Assembly: GCA_022749755.1 (NCBI GenBank)
Contig: CM040445.1
Coordinates: 18,063,182 to 18,127,181 of the forward strand
Source: Azadirachta indica
Taxonomy: Eukaryota > Streptophyta > Magnoliopsida > Sapindales > Meliaceae
Reading direction: 5' to 3'
DNA: 64,000 nt
Made by a program: the position numbers and the translations under genes. The notes under the pieces were generated by a model. That model ran no database searches. It was not told where the DNA came from and worked only from the letters and a program-made list of their open reading frames with translations. Positions 48,251 to 59,871 of the stretch are shown in pieces; the stretch's first letter is position 1; each line of letters begins with the position of its first letter.

Positions 48251-49070
48251 TTCTTCTTCTTCTTCTTCTTCCAATCAAAACTCTTCTGTCAACTCCACAG
48301 AAAGTGTAGATGTTCAAACCCAAGAAACAAAACCAGTAGCAGAAGCAGAAACTAAAAAGCCAGATTGCCCATCTCTTCCTTTCACTCAAACTTGCAACAA
48401 AATCTCACCTTCATTGGCCAATGCTCTTGTTCATTATGCAACCACTAACATCACCCCACAGCAAACCCTAAAAGAAATCTCAGTTTCGCTCAGAGTCCTG
48501 GAAAAGAAATCCCCCTGCAACTTTCTCGTCTTCGGCCTTGGCCACGACAGCTTAATGTGGACATCTGTCAACCACGGCGGCCGCACCGTTTTCCTCGAAG
48601 AAGACAAGTCCTGGATCGACCAAATCAAGCAGAAAATTCCAACCCTCGAATCCTACCACGTTCAGTACAACACCAAGGTTCATCAGGCTGACGAACTCAT
48701 AGAGATTGGATCGAGGGAAGAATGCAAAGCTGTGAGCGACCCCAGATTCTCCAAGTGTCCGCTGGCGCTGAAGGATTTTCCTGCTGACATCTACGATACA
48801 GAATGGGACCTGATCATGGTCGACGCGCCTACCGGGTACCACGACGCGGCGCCGGGGAGGATGACGGCGATCTACACGGCGGGGCTGATGGCGAGGAATA
48901 AGGAGAATGGTGAGACAGATGTGTTTGTTCATGATGTAGATAGAACTGTTGAGGATAAGTTTTCAAAGGCTTTCCTATGTGAAGGATATTTGAAGGAACA
49001 GGAAGGACGATTAAGGCATTTTACTGTTCCTAGTCATAGAACTAGATTGGGAAGGCCATTTTGCCCTTAG
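48117..49070 (+). CDS. GXM: Glucuronoxylan 4-O-methyltransferase (DUF579 family)
   Basis: Single-exon frame of 317 residues, close to the usual length of GXM1-3. It transfers a methyl group from S-adenosylmethionine to O-4 of glucuronic acid side chains on xylan in the Golgi. Residues about 12-30 (IKLFLLCAFFLLLLLFI) form a single signal anchor (type II Golgi protein). Next is a Ser/acidic stem with 19 consecutive serines, then the DUF579 catalytic domain: LANALVHYATTNITPQQT, SPCNFLVFGLGHDSLMW (SAM-binding loop), NHGGRTVFLEEDKSW, ESYHVQYNTKV, WDLIMVDAPTGYH, APGRMTAIYTAGLMARN, DVFVHDVDRTVED and the C-terminal HFTVPSHRTRLGRPFCP. The GRPFCP ending and LALKDFPADIYDTEWDLI favour the GXM branch over IRX15. 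Likely co-regulated with the secondary-wall programme through the AC elements upstream. Confidence 0.94.
48216..48272 (+). repeat. In-frame TCA/TCT microsatellite coding poly-Ser
   Basis: Nineteen Ser codons, first TCA repeats and then TCT repeats, encode the stem between the membrane anchor and catalytic domain of the xylan methyltransferase. Confidence 0.9.
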
Positions 49071-50526
49071 ATTATTTTTCTTTTTAATTTTAATATTTCT
49101 GTTTCATATTTTATACTCTCAATTGAGTTTTTTTTTTTTTTTGGATTATATATAATATAATTAAATATTGGATATTGAATGAAAAGGGTTTTTCCCTCTG
49201 AATTGTTTGAATTAATTTTTGTTGTTTTAAATGAGTTTGAAATTCGAGTAATCTTTTTAAGGTTTTGATTATATATTAATGATTAATGCAGTTGATATGG
49301 TTTAAGAATTTTGTTTTTTATTTTACTTTTTTTTAGGATTACAAGATTTTCGTAGTTGATCCAACAATATGCGTTCTTCTACATTTCTTTTTAATAAAAA
49401 AGAGCAAGTTTTCAATATGTTAATCTAAAAATTATTGTAAATATTACTTAAATCATTAATTTTTTTTGCTTTTATAGCATTTTTAGGATCGAGACCCACA
49501 AATTAATTTCATTTTTTTCCCTAATTTGAATATGCTTTATTAAAATTGAAACAAATATTTACTAACAATCCATACATAAACAAATAGATAAAGAAACAAA
49601 TTGAGAAGATAAATTAATCATATCAATTGGACAAAATTAATAGGAAGGAAATGGAATTTGTTAACACATAATTAAAGTAAGAGAGTAATCATGTTTGGTA
49701 GTGGTAATGAATGATTAACCAATACGAGTTGTCTCTTAATCTAGCTATGAAGGTGAAAAACTAATTACCATAAACATCTTTAATTATTAGGTTAAAAGTT
49801 AAAAATAAAATCTAAAAATAATTAAGGAAAGGATCATCGATAAGAGAAAAAAAGGCAGAAAATTACGGTCATTCTTTTGGAGAGCCAAATGAGGCTCCAA
49901 TATTCTCAAAATTTTAGTAGGAAAATGTGTTTATAAAATTAATATTTAATACAAAAATTTATTTATTTCTTTCATTTTGTAAGACAAAGATGAGTAAATT
50001 GGATTATGTTTGTGGACAACAATTTTTTTCCTCCCATATGGTACAAATATTAAATAAATATTAAAAAAAGAAAAAAAAAAAAAGGAATTTTTTTATTATT
50101 TTTGAGTTTAATAATAATTCTTTGAAACATTTTCGTTTTGCTTTACAGATATTTTTCATTTTACATAGATTACAGAACTTGTTCACTCTCCATGTTAGAT
50201 TTTTTTTATAATTATTATTATGGTTTAGAAATTACATGTAATTAATAATGTCTCTATTTTTTAAAAAAGAATAATATTATTATTCATTACTCTCTACATA
50301 TGTAAAAGTAAAAATATAGGAAAATTGTGAAAAAAAAAAAGAAAAAGAAAAAAATCACGGTAATTACTAAACGGGGCAGGGATAATATTAACTTTGTTTC
50401 CAAACGACCCGAAAGCAACTCTCGCAAGCAAACAGGAGCTCTATCTAAATCGGAGGGATAAAAAACTGAACGCACGCTCCGGCGGAGCAAAGAAGCGGAA
50501 AGAAGCAGGCGCCAAAAGGTTTTTCG
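49071..50526. other. Intergenic, GXM to small basic protein gene
   Basis: AT-rich; GXM 3' UTR, A/T runs near 50060-50090, and the upstream region of the next gene. Nothing else recognised. Confidence 0.5.
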
Positions 50527-52183
50527 ATGGGGAAAGCGAAGAAGGATTTGCTAACGAAAGCGCCATGGAGAGGAGAAGAAGACGAAGAAGCGAACAAATT
50601 CAAGGACGCCAAGCTGAAAGTGACGAGCGAGGCTGGCTCCACCCCAACAATGCACGTTCCTCGCAAGAAGAAGACTTCTAAATACGATGATCTCAACGAC
50701 GATGAGAACGACCTTCAACTTGACCCTCAACTCCGTTACAGCTTCCAGCGCAATTTCCAGGTAATTTGTTTGGATACCAGTTCGTGTTTTGTGATTTTGT
50801 TGCTTGTTTTGTTGTTCAATTGTGGAATTTCGTATAAAGGTTCTTCCTTTGCTGGTTGGTGTCCTTGGTATAGCAGAATTAGCAGAATTTGTTTGTATGT
50901 TAGGTTTAGAATTCTTGAAATTTGGTAAGCCTTTGATTACTAACGCTGGCACTCATCAAAAAGCTTAAGCTTTCGGGTTAAACAGTTTGGTAACATGATA
51001 TTAAAATCAAGCTTTTATTTTTAGTTTCATCGAATTTGGACGGTTTAAGCATTTGCGTGGAGTGGTTAACTAACATGATATCAAAATCAAGGTCTAATTT
51101 TTGGTTTCGGTGGATTTTGATAGCTTAAGTTTTTGGGTGGAGTGTTTAACTAACAATATTAATGTCAATTTCTGATTTTTTAATGATTAATGCTTCTGCT
51201 GACTTTTTGATTATGTGCAACTTAAGTTGCTTTTTCTCTAAGCACAGGCTTCCAGAATATGGTGGAAAGAACTTAAAATACTGTACAACACTTTGCTGTG
51301 TTCATTTGAATACTTTTTAATCAAGTACACAGTGTTAACTTTATCAATCTGATTGCTGCCAGTATGCTTGATTTGTTTGTTTAGTAGCAAAATGCAATGA
51401 TGAAACATTGGATTGGCGCTATTGTTGTTGAAAAGGATAGTGGTGCACATCAAGAATGAGTGAAGGAATTTTGTAGCTTTTATGTTATGCTTCTGTATTG
51501 TTAGTTGTACACAAATCACACAATGCTTACCTTTCCGTCTAATTGATGCTTTAATGGCTGTACAGTAGCTCTCTGCTGAAAACTATACCACTTTTCGTCT
51601 TTCTGTTGTTTGCACCAAATATATTTTTCTTAACGTATTTTTGTTTAATAAATCTTTTCACGTTTCATGTTCAATGAATTTGTAAATTTTTCGTGGTCAT
51701 ACAGTTTCTCCAACGAGTATTCAGCATTGACACCATTGTCAAGCCTCTTCCACCAGCCATGGCTTACAATGTTTCTCGCAACTTGAGTTTCTTCACACGG
51801 ATTTTCACTCAGTTCTTTGGTAAGCTTGATTTCAGTGACCTTATTTTGCAGCTGAGTAGATGGAAAATGAATAAATTTATACATAGTTAAACTGTTTCAG
51901 CTGAGTTAATTTTAAGGGTTCTTTTCCTTTTCCGTGTCTTTGTTAAAAAGATTTTTCTTATGCTTTAGGTGTAGCATCTTATAATAATTAGCATAACACG
52001 TGAAATTGTATCTCAATTTGAACTACACCCTTGGATTTTTGTCGTATGCTTATTGTATTGCAGCATTGTTGTCCTGTAAATAATTTGGTTGTGACTTGGT
52101 CTGTTACAGATCCTGAAGGTATTGCCAACGCCCAGAAATCACTTGGCTTAGGACAAGAAGAAAAAGTTCGTCGTGTTCGTTGA
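50527..52183 (+). CDS. Small conserved basic plant protein, unknown function
   Basis: Three exons (50527-50760, 51705-51819, 52110-52183) encode 140 residues. The N-terminus is Lys/Glu-rich and probably disordered (MGKAKKDLLTKAPWRGEEDE, then PTMHVPRKKKTSKYDD). The C-terminal half is compact: QLRYSFQRNFQFLQRVFSID, KPLPPAMAYNVSRNLSFFTR, IFTQFFDPEGIANAQKSLGL, ending GQEEKVRRVR. The strongly patterned C-terminus and three in-frame junctions argue for a real, conserved gene; I recognise the sequence type from plants but know no assigned role. No signal peptide or membrane segment. Confidence 0.8.
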
Positions 52184-52900
52184 AGAAAAATATTTAGTTA
52201 TGCCCCATGTTCTCTGAGGTTGTAATTTTGACTGTACTTGGATCTTCACAACTTTAAGAATATTTCACATTATTTATTTTCTGGAATGATGATAAGCCAA
52301 TGCTTACCTTGAAGTCTCAACTAGGCCAGTGAAATTTATGGCTTCCAGTTTGCCGCTTTGCTTAAAACTGAAAGGCCCTTCTAAATCTGGAGAGTGCCAG
52401 AAAATGGTTTATAGATGGGCTTAAATCTGCTCGAAACAAGAACCTCAGAAGTCATAATTTGCTGCTTTTGTACTCGTGCTACGGAATAAGTAAACTGCAG
52501 AAGCACTTTTACGGTCCATCAGAACTACAATAAATGTAAAATGGAAAGAAAAATACTTGTTCACTGAAATTTACAGTTTTGAAACTAAAATTTACAGTTT
52601 CAGTGAAACCCAGTCATTCTAAGTTTCTAACGGAGAACAGAAACAAAATTTCTCTGTCATTATCCTGAACAAATATCAGTTAACCAATTACACAGCAAAA
52701 CTAAAACAACGGGCCTACTTGCAATATCTATACCTTGATTCAATTTACATTTTTAGTTCCTAAAACCTTGTACTAGATATATTTTAGATGGAGAAAAAAG
52801 GAGTGACAATTCTTTACAGTTCTGTATTCAGGGATTCTTTTGCTATGCGGAGGCAATATGAAATAGTAGTGGCAACGAATGTAAGTTGCACTATATTGCT
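52184..52900. other. Convergent intergenic region
   Basis: 3' flanks of the small basic protein gene (+) and the LysM gene (-). No other feature recognised. Confidence 0.4.
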
Positions 52901-55081
52901 TTATTCAGGGGAACCTCCACGCCAATATCCCCATTTACTCATTCCACATTCTGACAGAAATTTCTCATATTCATGCTCAAGTTTGCGGTAAGCATGTGAT
53001 GACTCTTCAAAGGAGACTTGAGCTTCGTCTTCTGATGGATCCTGCTGAGGGCGGCAAAATTAAAAAAAAAAAAAACACAGAGAGAGAGAGAGAAATTCCA
53101 TCAAATAACTGTAAATATTAGATTCTTTTCTAAAGTAAATTTTACAGCAGCAGAGGAACGTATACTTACATTGCAATCTGATATTGAGTCAGAATCCAAG
53201 GCATCTCCTTCTATTATGTCAGGGAGAGCAGATTTCCACCGTACATTTTTGGAACCATGACGATGTCCTTTAGATTCATTTACTGCTTGGCATCCCGAAT
53301 CTCCAGTGATTCTAGCATGAAATGCACCAATCATGCATCTGAGGCAAAATGCTATAAGAGGAACCAGAACTAGAAAATAACCAGCGGTTTTAGCCTGAGG
53401 ATAGAATGAATGAGCCCGTTAAGGTTGATAATATTGATGAATTGACAAGACAAAATACAATTTGCAGATAAAACAAAATTCAAATTACCAAAGACAATGC
53501 TGTAAGTACTTTAAAGATCTGCTTACATGTGGTAAACCATGAGTGATTTGCACGGTAAAATTCTTCCTCTCCAAAATTCCATCAATGATATTTAGGGATC
53601 GCCAACGAATTTCTTTTGGATCAAAGCTACATAGTCTGTTCTTCCTAGTCTGTCAAACATCATAGTGCACAATTGTGCAGCATTAGAAACAAGATGTTGG
53701 AATAAATTCAGCATTCATAATGCAAATGTAATGAATTTCCAAGCATGAAGCAACTTATGTGATGTAAAATTTGATTATGATGTCAAAAAATATTGGAGCA
53801 TATGTCAATGCATCAAAATAATACTTCACTGAGTCAAACAATCTGCTAAACCAAAAGCATTTTATTCATTTAAAATGTCACCAAACCTTCATTTGAAAGT
53901 GTACCTCAAATTTAAGTTAAAATAAGATATAATAGATCTATTTGTCTTCAACCTGTGAACATGTGACCATATATTAATCAATTTCTTTTCATTTCTACTT
54001 AAACTCGAGAGAATATGCATACTATGAATATATGCTGAAACTTGAACATTTCCATTTTTGCCTTGGCTTCCCAAAATTTGGCACAGAACTCCCTATTTCA
54101 ACTTACAGAAATAATGAATACATAAACCATCTACAGCAGTCAAAATACAAGTATAACCGACCAATCGACCTTCCACAATGGAACTTCAACAATTGCCATT
54201 CCCAACTTGCAAGAAAGTTAAGGCATTTTCATAAAGAAAACATTCCAATACCATGAACCTGTTTATCAAAACATATATATTTTTCGTATTAACGTTTTTT
54301 TTTTTTAGTACAGAAAAAGGAAGCTCCCCAATCCAGCATATGATTCCACAACTCTCTTCTACCATCCTGAGAGATTTAACTAATTGAAACAACTAGTACC
54401 CAAAAACAACTCTCATATAATACAAAAACAGTTTAGAGAAAAACAGAAAAGCAACCAGAATATTTTGCTCACCAATTGTGTTACTTCCCTGGAAAAAGAA
54501 GGGATGTTAAGTTTCTGTCCTTCAAAAACACTATCAATATCCACAATATTCTTATTTGCAGCGGCAATCGAATACACAGACACCCCATATTGCTTTGAAA
54601 TCGAGGTCAAAGTCTCACCCCTGCCACCAAAACTCATTTATATTCAGTTGGGTAGGTTTGAAATGCTTCAAAAGCAAAACTTTAGAAACCCAACAACATC
54701 TTACTCTTTGACCACATGAACCAGCAGTTGTTTGGAATTCTTCAGACCATCTGCCATTTCCTGAAGTTGAATTCTCCATTTCTGCAACCACAAAACATTT
54801 CATTTCCGTCCATTTTTTTACATTCATTATTATTCAAGAAGTTGCTCAGAATCCAGAGAAAAACTATGTTTTACCTTTGACAGACCTCTAAAATGCCGGT
54901 TGATAGACAAACTGAGAAAACAGAACCCGTAGAAGCAATAAACTATTCGTAAGTGAAGAAACAGAGAAATTAAAAGAGTTTGAAAGTGATGAAGAACAGA
55001 AGGAAACCTGTGAGATGGGAATAATGTTTTTTGATTTGGAAGAAGCAGAACTCCTCGTCTGTGGCTTAGCTTCGGCTCCAT
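52901..55081 (-). CDS. LysM-domain membrane protein
   Basis: Seven exons (55081-55008, 54911-54875, 54781-54705, 54620-54473, 53649-53527, 53394-53170, 53041-52901) join in frame to 274 residues. The N-terminus (MEPKLSHRRGVLLLPNQKTL) is basic and could be a plastid or mitochondrial transit peptide. An amphipathic stretch follows (KKWRIQLQEMADGLKNSKQL). The LysM domain reads VHVVKEGETLTSISKQYGVS, VYSIAAANKNIVDIDSVFEG, QKLNIPS. After it comes one membrane segment (YFLVLVPLIAFCLRCMIGAF) and an acidic C-tail ending EKFLSECGMSKWGYWRGGSP. LysM domains bind GlcNAc glycans such as chitin or peptidoglycan; the role of this architecture is not known to me. The exon 3/4 junction splits the Glu codon of KEGETL, which fixes the frame. 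Exon 7 has a tandem CAG acceptor (NAGNAG) that could add one Gln. Its 5' half is duplicated at 57 kb and 61 kb. Confidence 0.88.
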
Positions 55082-55830
55082 CAAAATCACACAAAGCCAA
55101 AGAGATTTATTGTTTATATGTGTTCCTGTAAGTGCTTTTTCACACAAATATCCCAATTAAAAAATTTTACGTAAATATACCAGTTGTTATTTATTTTGTT
55201 ATGAATATTATGCTTTATCCCTATAAACAAAAGAAGACAAGATATCTACTTGTATTTTGAAAAAAATAAAGATATTTTTATGATATAATTTAAGTATTTT
55301 ACCCCTCTATTATTAAAAATATATAAAATAATAATATTATTTTTTTATTTTGTACTTTATAATAATTAATATGATTTTATTATAACATTTAAATTTAAAA
55401 ATTATAATCATATCTTAACCCTTAATTATTGATTTCCTTCAAAACTTATAATAAAATATTTACAATATTTAATTATATATAATTTTTAAAATATATCATA
55501 TTATTAAAATAAATTATTTAAAAAATTATATATAATTAATTGTAGAACTTTTTATAATATAAAATTTGTTGTCAAAATTTTTTAAATATTTATAAAAAAT
55601 AAAAAAAAATTTTGACAATATTAATTATACATAATTTTTAAAAAAAACTATTTTAATAATATGATATATTTTTAAAAATATATAATTACATATTATATAA
55701 ATTTGATAATAAATTTGGAAGAAAACAAATAAATAAGTTTCAATATATTATTATTTTTAAATTTAAATATCAGAATATATCTATTATAAAATAAAAAATA
55801 AAGATAATATAATTATTTTATATATTTTTA
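54353..55830 (-). repeat. Parent block of a direct segmental duplication (copy at 60773-62560)
   Basis: From intron 4 of the LysM gene through exons 4-1 and about 700 bp of AT-rich upstream DNA, the sequence matches 60773 to about 62560 in the same orientation. Examples are the shared TATCATATTATTAAAATA and AAATTTGTTGTCAAAATTT stretches. At 55830 the parent is interrupted by the long-TIR element; the copy instead carries a MITE. Confidence 0.85.
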
Positions 55831-57024
55831 AGGGGTTTTAACACATATCTCCCCTAAGATTTAATATTTTAACATTTAGATGAAAGGTTTAAAGAAATAT
55901 ACACTTAACTCCCCTGAACTTTTAGTTGACTATCCAATTTTATTTATATGATTATAATATCTTTAATTGCTTCAAAGTAAAACATAAGAAATTCAATTTA
56001 TATCTAATCAAAAATAATTTTTTTTATATTTTATTTATTTAAAAATTAAAAATTTAATTAATGACAATTTAATTTGCGATTTTAACACTTAAATAAAAAT
56101 TTTAAGATAAGACATATTTACCTCCCTTGAACCATCAATTGACCATGTATTTTCACTTAAAATGACTATAATACATTTAATTATTTTAAAATAAAGTTTA
56201 AGAAACTCAATTTTAATTTATTTGATGTTCAAAAAATTAAAATAATTAAAATTTTGATTAATGATAATTATAAGTTATATTCATTTAATATTTATTTAAA
56301 TTAAAAAATTTATTTAATGATATTTAAAATTAGCAATTTATTCATATTCATATTTTTTCTAATTTTCCGTCATTGGGTAGTTTCATCAAATTTTTTGCAT
56401 AAACCCAAAAGTTTACATTTACTTTACGAGTCATAAGATTGATATTGAAGTGTAGATTTAATATAAATGTGTATGACATAGATCTTGTATTAAAGTATTT
56501 TTATAAAAAGAGTGAGATTGATAAACTTATGAAATTGTTTAGTGAAATAAAAAAAATATAGTTTATTGCTAAAAAATTTGTAAAAGAAGAGAGTAAGAAA
56601 GGTGGCGGCTTTGCATATTAAAATTTGAGATTTGGATAAATATAATATATGAATAAAAATTAAATTCCTATTTTGAGTAAATATTAAATAAATGTAAACT
56701 AAAATTATCAAGTTAAATTATTATTAATTAAATTCTTAATTTCAATAAATATTAAATATATGTAAACTAAAATTGTTAAATTAAATTGTCATTAATTAAA
56801 TTTCTAATTTTTAAATAAATATAAATAAAAATTATTTTTGATTACATACAAATTGAATTTCTTATACTTTACTTTAAAGTAATTAAAGGTATTATAATCA
56901 TATAAATAAAATTGGATGGTCAACTAATAGTTCAGGGGAGGTAAATGTAACTTTTCTTAAACATTTCATCTAAGTGTTAAGATTTGAAGCCTCAGAAGAG
57001 TTATATGTTAAAATCCCTTTTTCA
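55831..57024. mobile_element. Non-autonomous element with long terminal inverted repeats
   Basis: The two ends are inverted repeats of about 245 bp (about 55831-56075 and 56780-57024). Matching outer ends read AGGGGTTTTAACACATA and, on the other strand, AAGGGATTTTAACATATA. They are followed on each side by the CTCCCCTGAAC-type and ATTTTATTTATATGATTATA blocks. A third diverged copy of the same sequence sits inside (about 56100-56290). No protein-coding capacity. It disrupts the segmental duplicate relative to the 62.5-kb copy. A target duplication was not seen because the right end abuts the palindrome arm at 57031. Confidence 0.75.
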
Positions 57025-57051
57025 AAATGTCTATGGTTTCTGTTTTTTTAG

Positions 57052-57493
57052 TTTGTCTATCAACCGGCATTTTGGAGCTCTGTCAAAGGTAAAATATTGT
57101 ATTTCTCCGGATTCTGAGCAACTTCTTGAATTATAATGAACGTTTAAAAAATGGGTGGAAATGAAATGTTTTTTGGTTGCAGAAATGGAGAATTCAACTT
57201 CAGGAAATGGCAGATGGTCTGAAGAATTCCAAACACCTGCTGGTTCAAGTGGTCAAAGAGTAAGATTTTGTTGGGTTCTTAAAAGTTGTGATTTTTGATG
57301 CATTTGAAACCTACCCAACTGAATATATATGAGTTTTGGTGGCGGGGGTGAGACTTTGACCTTGATTTCAAAGCAATATGGGGTGTCTTTGTATTCGATT
57401 GCCGCTGCAAATAAGAATATTGTGGATATTGATAGTGTTTTTAAAGGACAGAAACTTAACATCCCTTCTTCTTCCAGGGAAGAAGTACAAGTG
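57052..57493 (+). pseudogene. Truncated LysM gene copy, left arm
   Basis: Matches exons 2-4 of the LysM gene. Exon 3 is still in frame (GLKNSKHLLVQVVKE), and the LysM core reads SISKQYGVSLYSIAAANKNI. The exon 4 acceptor AG has become CG (GGTGGCGGGGGTGAG) and the donor after exon 4 is destroyed (GGTGAG to GTTGAG). Exon 1 and exons 5-7 are absent. Cannot give a normal LysM protein. Confidence 0.88.
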
Positions 57494-58108
57494 TTGAGCA
57501 ATATATTCTGGTTGCTTCTCTGGTTTTTTCTAAACTGTTTTTGGATACTGGTTGGTTCAATTACTTAAATCTCTCAGGATAGTAGAAGAGAGATGTTGAG
57601 ATGCGAGAATAAATAAAAAAGAGTTTATGAACTTAATAGTTAATAAATATTTTATATTGATGAACTTGTATATATTATATTGATTCCCATACAGTATTAT
57701 GATCATTATTGAAACATTAAAGTTTCGAAATAGCACTTTAATTGGCAAGAGATGGACCAAAAATTATAACACATCTATTTTGACACTACCTAAATTAATT
57801 ACACCATATGACTAATTTTAATTTTCCGATTATTCATGAAAAATTAATTAAATTAGAATAATTTAAGTGCGACCGGATAGCAGAAAATGTAAAAAATAAA
57901 TAAAGATATCTAAGCACTGAAAATTAATTAAGAATAATTTTATTTTATTACCAAATAATTATTGTGTTGGAGTTGGTAATTATTACATATATAGTAATTG
58001 TTGTAAACAAAAGAGATGAAAGGAGTTTACAACAATTATATAATTAAGGAAACAACCAAATCACATTAATTAATTAATTAATTAATCAATTAATTGGTGA
58101 TTGGTAAT

Positions 58109-58460
58109 TTAAGCGGATCCACAAACAATTTCACAACTGCAACTTCGTTTAGCAGGTGGAACATCTGTACAAATGCAGTTCTTAGGCATCTTACTTGCAC
58201 CAAATGCTCCCAGAAAATCAAGCAAACATTTTGTTTTTCCATCGCTACCACAAGCTTCTGCTCGAGGAGGCAGCGTTTGTCGACAATATTTTAGTTGCTG
58301 CCCTGTAATATAATTAACATAATATAATCAAATAAGTTTATATTTTTAAAAATAAATCAAAATCAAAATGCAAACAAGTTATACCTTCAATTTTGACCAA
58401 GGAGATAGCAGAAAGGAGAACACATAAAAGCAATATTGGCACGACTGTTGTTGGCTTCAT
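58109..58460 (-). CDS. Defensin-like Cys-rich secreted peptide, left copy
   Basis: Two exons (58460-58385, 58302-58109), 89 residues. Exon 1 encodes the signal peptide (MKPTTVVPILLLCVLLSAIS), ending LVKIEG. The intron falls at its end, as is usual for defensin-like (DEFL/SCR-like) genes. The mature part has eight cysteines: YC, AC, KC, then NCIC, SCSC and VC near the C-terminus, with a CGSDGKTKC segment and final CGSA. It is likely secreted. Family members act in antimicrobial defence or as signalling ligands, and the role here is unknown. The protein is identical to the copy at 59872. A TATA run lies about 100 bp upstream (58556-58564). Confidence 0.85.
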
Positions 58461-58555
58461 GTTCACGATCGTTTAATTTGCTTTCAGGAAATGTTTTCTT
58501 TTCAAACGATCAAGCTGTGTGTTTGTGAATGATTGTGTAATGTAAATACCTAGCT

Positions 58556-58564
58556 ATATATATA
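58556..58564 (-). promoter_or_regulatory. TATA run of the left defensin-like gene
   Basis: TATATATA about 100 bp before the ATG, mirrored exactly at 59768-59776. Confidence 0.5.
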
Positions 58565-58973
58565 GGGCGATATGTAATATGTAGGGAAGTGTATACATTA
58601 ATGAGAGGGATATATTTTATATGGTAATTAAAAACCGAAATATATTATACTCCCTCTTTTGGAAATATTTTATAGAAAATAATATTAAAGAAATCCCATT
58701 TATCCATGCATGCAATTAATTAGTTTCCTTTTATATATAATATATATATATATATATATTAATTGCTAGTTACCTAATTAAATTTGGCAACACGAGCAAG
58801 GATTGGATTGTTTTGTTGCATATAAATAACCTAGAGAGAGTGCTTATTAAATTGGGGTTCCTAATATGCAAATAAATGGTATCTCATGGTTATTAATATC
58901 ATAATAATATACAATATTTATTGAGAATTCAATGCCCTTAATGTGGAAAATAAATAATTGATCTTATTGTAAT

Positions 58974-59357
58974 TTCATCATATATAAATTTAAATTTTGT
59001 CCAATCAACAACTTTTTTTTAATTCTTTTAGATATTTATACTTATCTTATCCGTAAATTTTGAAAAAAATAAGAAGATGCTTATTTTTCATCGATTTGAT
59101 TAGATAATATTCTAGTCTCTAAATTTTAGTAAAATAATAAAATATAATATAATATTTTCATAATTGACAATTTAGTCCCTATTAGTATTATTTATAACAT
59201 ATTACATATTTAGTAAAGGTTAAAATGCTAAATTTTAAAACATATTTGTTTTATTTTATTATTTTAAAATTTTAGAAACAAAACTATAATTATTTAAATT
59301 AAGATGCTACCAATGAATTTGGACAAATTAATATGCAAAAATGCTCAATAAATTAAT
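58974..59357. other. Central spacer of the palindrome
   Basis: 384 bp of AT-rich DNA between the two arms. It contains weaker internal inverted repeats: CTAAATTTTAGTAAAATAAT against the complement of ATTATTTTAAAATTTTAG, and TTTTGTCCAAT against ATTTGGACAAA. So it could itself fold, or be a small TIR element at the symmetry centre. Confidence 0.6.
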
Positions 59358-59767
59358 ATTACAATAAGATCAATTATTTATTTTCCACATTAAGGGCATT
59401 GAATTCTCAATAAATATTGTATATTATTATGATATTAATAACCATGAGATACCATTTATTTGCATATTAGGAACCCCAATTTAATAAGCACTCTCTCTAG
59501 GTTATTTATATGCAACAAAACAATCCAATCCTTGCTCGTGTTGCCAAATTTAATTAGGTAACTAGCAATTAATATATATATATATATATTATATATAAAA
59601 GGAAACTAATTAATTAATGCATGCATGGATAAATGGGATTTCTTTAATATTATTTTCTATAAAATATTTCCAAAAGAGGGAGTATAATATATTTCGGTTT
59701 TTAATTACCATATAAAATATATCCCTCTCATTAATGTATACACTTCCCTACATATTACATATCGCCC

Positions 59768-59776
59768 TATATATAT
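59768..59776 (+). promoter_or_regulatory. TATA run of the right defensin-like gene
   Basis: TATATATA about 100 bp before the ATG at 59872. Confidence 0.5.
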
Positions 59777-59871
59777 AGCTAGGTATTTACATTACACAAT
59801 CATTCACAAACACACAGCTTGATCGTTTGAAAAGAAAACATTTCCTGAAAGCAAATTAAACGATCGTGAAC

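Larger units (their letters stand above)
57031..58973. repeat. Left arm of a large inverted repeat
   Basis: The arm (1943 bp) is the reverse complement of 59358-61333 with few differences. The outer limit is CTATGGTTTC at 57031 against 61333; the inner limit is GATCTTATTGTAAT at 58973 against 59358. Mirrored coordinates sum to 118364 in the outer part and 118332 in the inner part, so net indels of about 32 bp lie near 57.8-58.1 kb. It carries a truncated LysM copy and an intact defensin-like gene. Confidence 0.95.

Noticed and set aside
48117..49070. IRX15/IRX15-like assignment of the DUF579 protein
   Set aside because: The TPQQT, LALKDFPADIYDTEWDLI, DVFVHDVDR and GRPFCP segments fit the GXM methyltransferase branch better; IRX15 proteins differ in the N-terminal region.
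50394..50681. Overlapping plus-strand frame upstream of the small basic protein
   Set aside because: It is low-complexity Arg/Glu-rich in the wrong frame over exon 1; the frame from 50527 splices cleanly to two further exons.
54615..54827. ATG-started frame beginning MENSTSGNGRWSEEF in LysM exon 3 (also in the palindrome copies)
   Set aside because: It cannot join exon 4 in frame. The shifted frame KKWRIQLQEMADGLKNSKQL links through the split Glu codon to KEGETLTSISK, and joins exons 1 and 2 as well. The ATG is in the wrong frame.
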